Source: Lingula anatina (taxonomy: Eukaryota > Brachiopoda > Lingulata > Lingulida > Lingulidae). Taken from it: a DNA stretch of 60,000 bases. Below, one piece after another: positions 59,867-60,000 of the stretch (within the stretch, counting starts at the first letter, position 1; each line of letters starts with the position of its first letter). The position numbers and the translations under genes were made by a program. The notes under the pieces were generated by a model, which did no database searches, was not told where the DNA came from, and saw nothing but the letters and a program-made list of their open reading frames with translations. The DNA lies in assembly GCF_001039355.2 (NCBI RefSeq), contig NW_019776002.1, positions 626,414 to 686,413 of the forward strand, written 5' to 3'.

Positions 59867-59867
59867 N
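59867..59867. other. N marking a contig junction with unmerged overlap
   Basis: Directly after this N, 59868-60000 repeats 58680-58812 with one visible mismatch near the end (ATCCAA against ATCCGA). Sequence on the two sides therefore overlaps. Confidence 0.85.
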
Positions 59868-60000
59868 TCGCATTGCCTTCAGTCCGTTGACAGTATGCAG
59901 ATTATCTCATTCTTAACTAGGGTCCAGTCTGTATCTAAACGTCCATCTTTGTATATGCAACTAATTAGCTTGTCTTGGCAATTTGCTCACCCAGATCCAA
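59868..60000. repeat. Direct repeat, copy 2 (partner 58680-58812)
   Basis: See the partner entry. The match probably continues beyond the window. Confidence 0.9.

Noticed and set aside
1-60000. tRNA or rRNA genes
   Set aside because: No cloverleaf with conserved A/B box pairs or rRNA blocks was noticed by eye.

Overview
This is eukaryotic, animal nuclear DNA. Coding sequence is cut into many short exons with canonical GT/AG splice sites, in an AT-rich background with microsatellites, minisatellites and small transposon relics. Two genes were recognised from their reconstructed proteins: MED14 (Mediator subunit 14, minus strand) and afadin (AFDN, canoe in flies, plus strand). Both resemble the vertebrate proteins closely, but intron sizes and repeat content suggest a marine invertebrate. 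A cephalochordate (amphioxus-like) is my best guess, because three minisatellites in MED14 straddle exon/intron borders; I recall such repeats being reported from amphioxus. A mollusc or another invertebrate is not excluded.

Layout. From 1 to 2143 lies a second, near-identical copy of six MED14 exons (the other copy is 4731-6848), ending at an N at 2144. It looks like an unmerged allelic contig rather than a real duplication. From 2440 to 12926 (minus) lie 28 coding exons of MED14, about 910 codons; the C-terminal third is not in the window. From about 13560 to 14086 is a short divergent promoter region shared by MED14 and AFDN. From 14087 to 57713 (plus) lies a complete AFDN gene of 28 ordinary coding exons plus a 51-base cassette exon and a 12-base microexon (about 2363 residues without the cassette). 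Its order is RA1, lysine-rich linker, RA2, FHA, DIL, PDZ, a long disordered Pro/Gln/Arg-rich region, coiled coil, C-terminal tail. From 57714 to about 59100 is the AFDN 3' UTR. At 59427-59612 (minus) is the last exon of an unidentified tail-to-tail neighbour. After the N at 59867 the sequence repeats 58680-58812, again an unmerged contig overlap.

The two main proteins act in different places: MED14 is the backbone of the nuclear Mediator complex, and afadin links nectins, Rap/Ras GTPases and F-actin at adherens junctions. Only their shared promoter region connects them. I found no clear new biological system. The most unusual signals are the three exon-border minisatellites in MED14, a repeated charged helix motif in AFDN exon 23, two predicted small alternative AFDN exons, and two families of short non-autonomous DNA transposons in AFDN introns.
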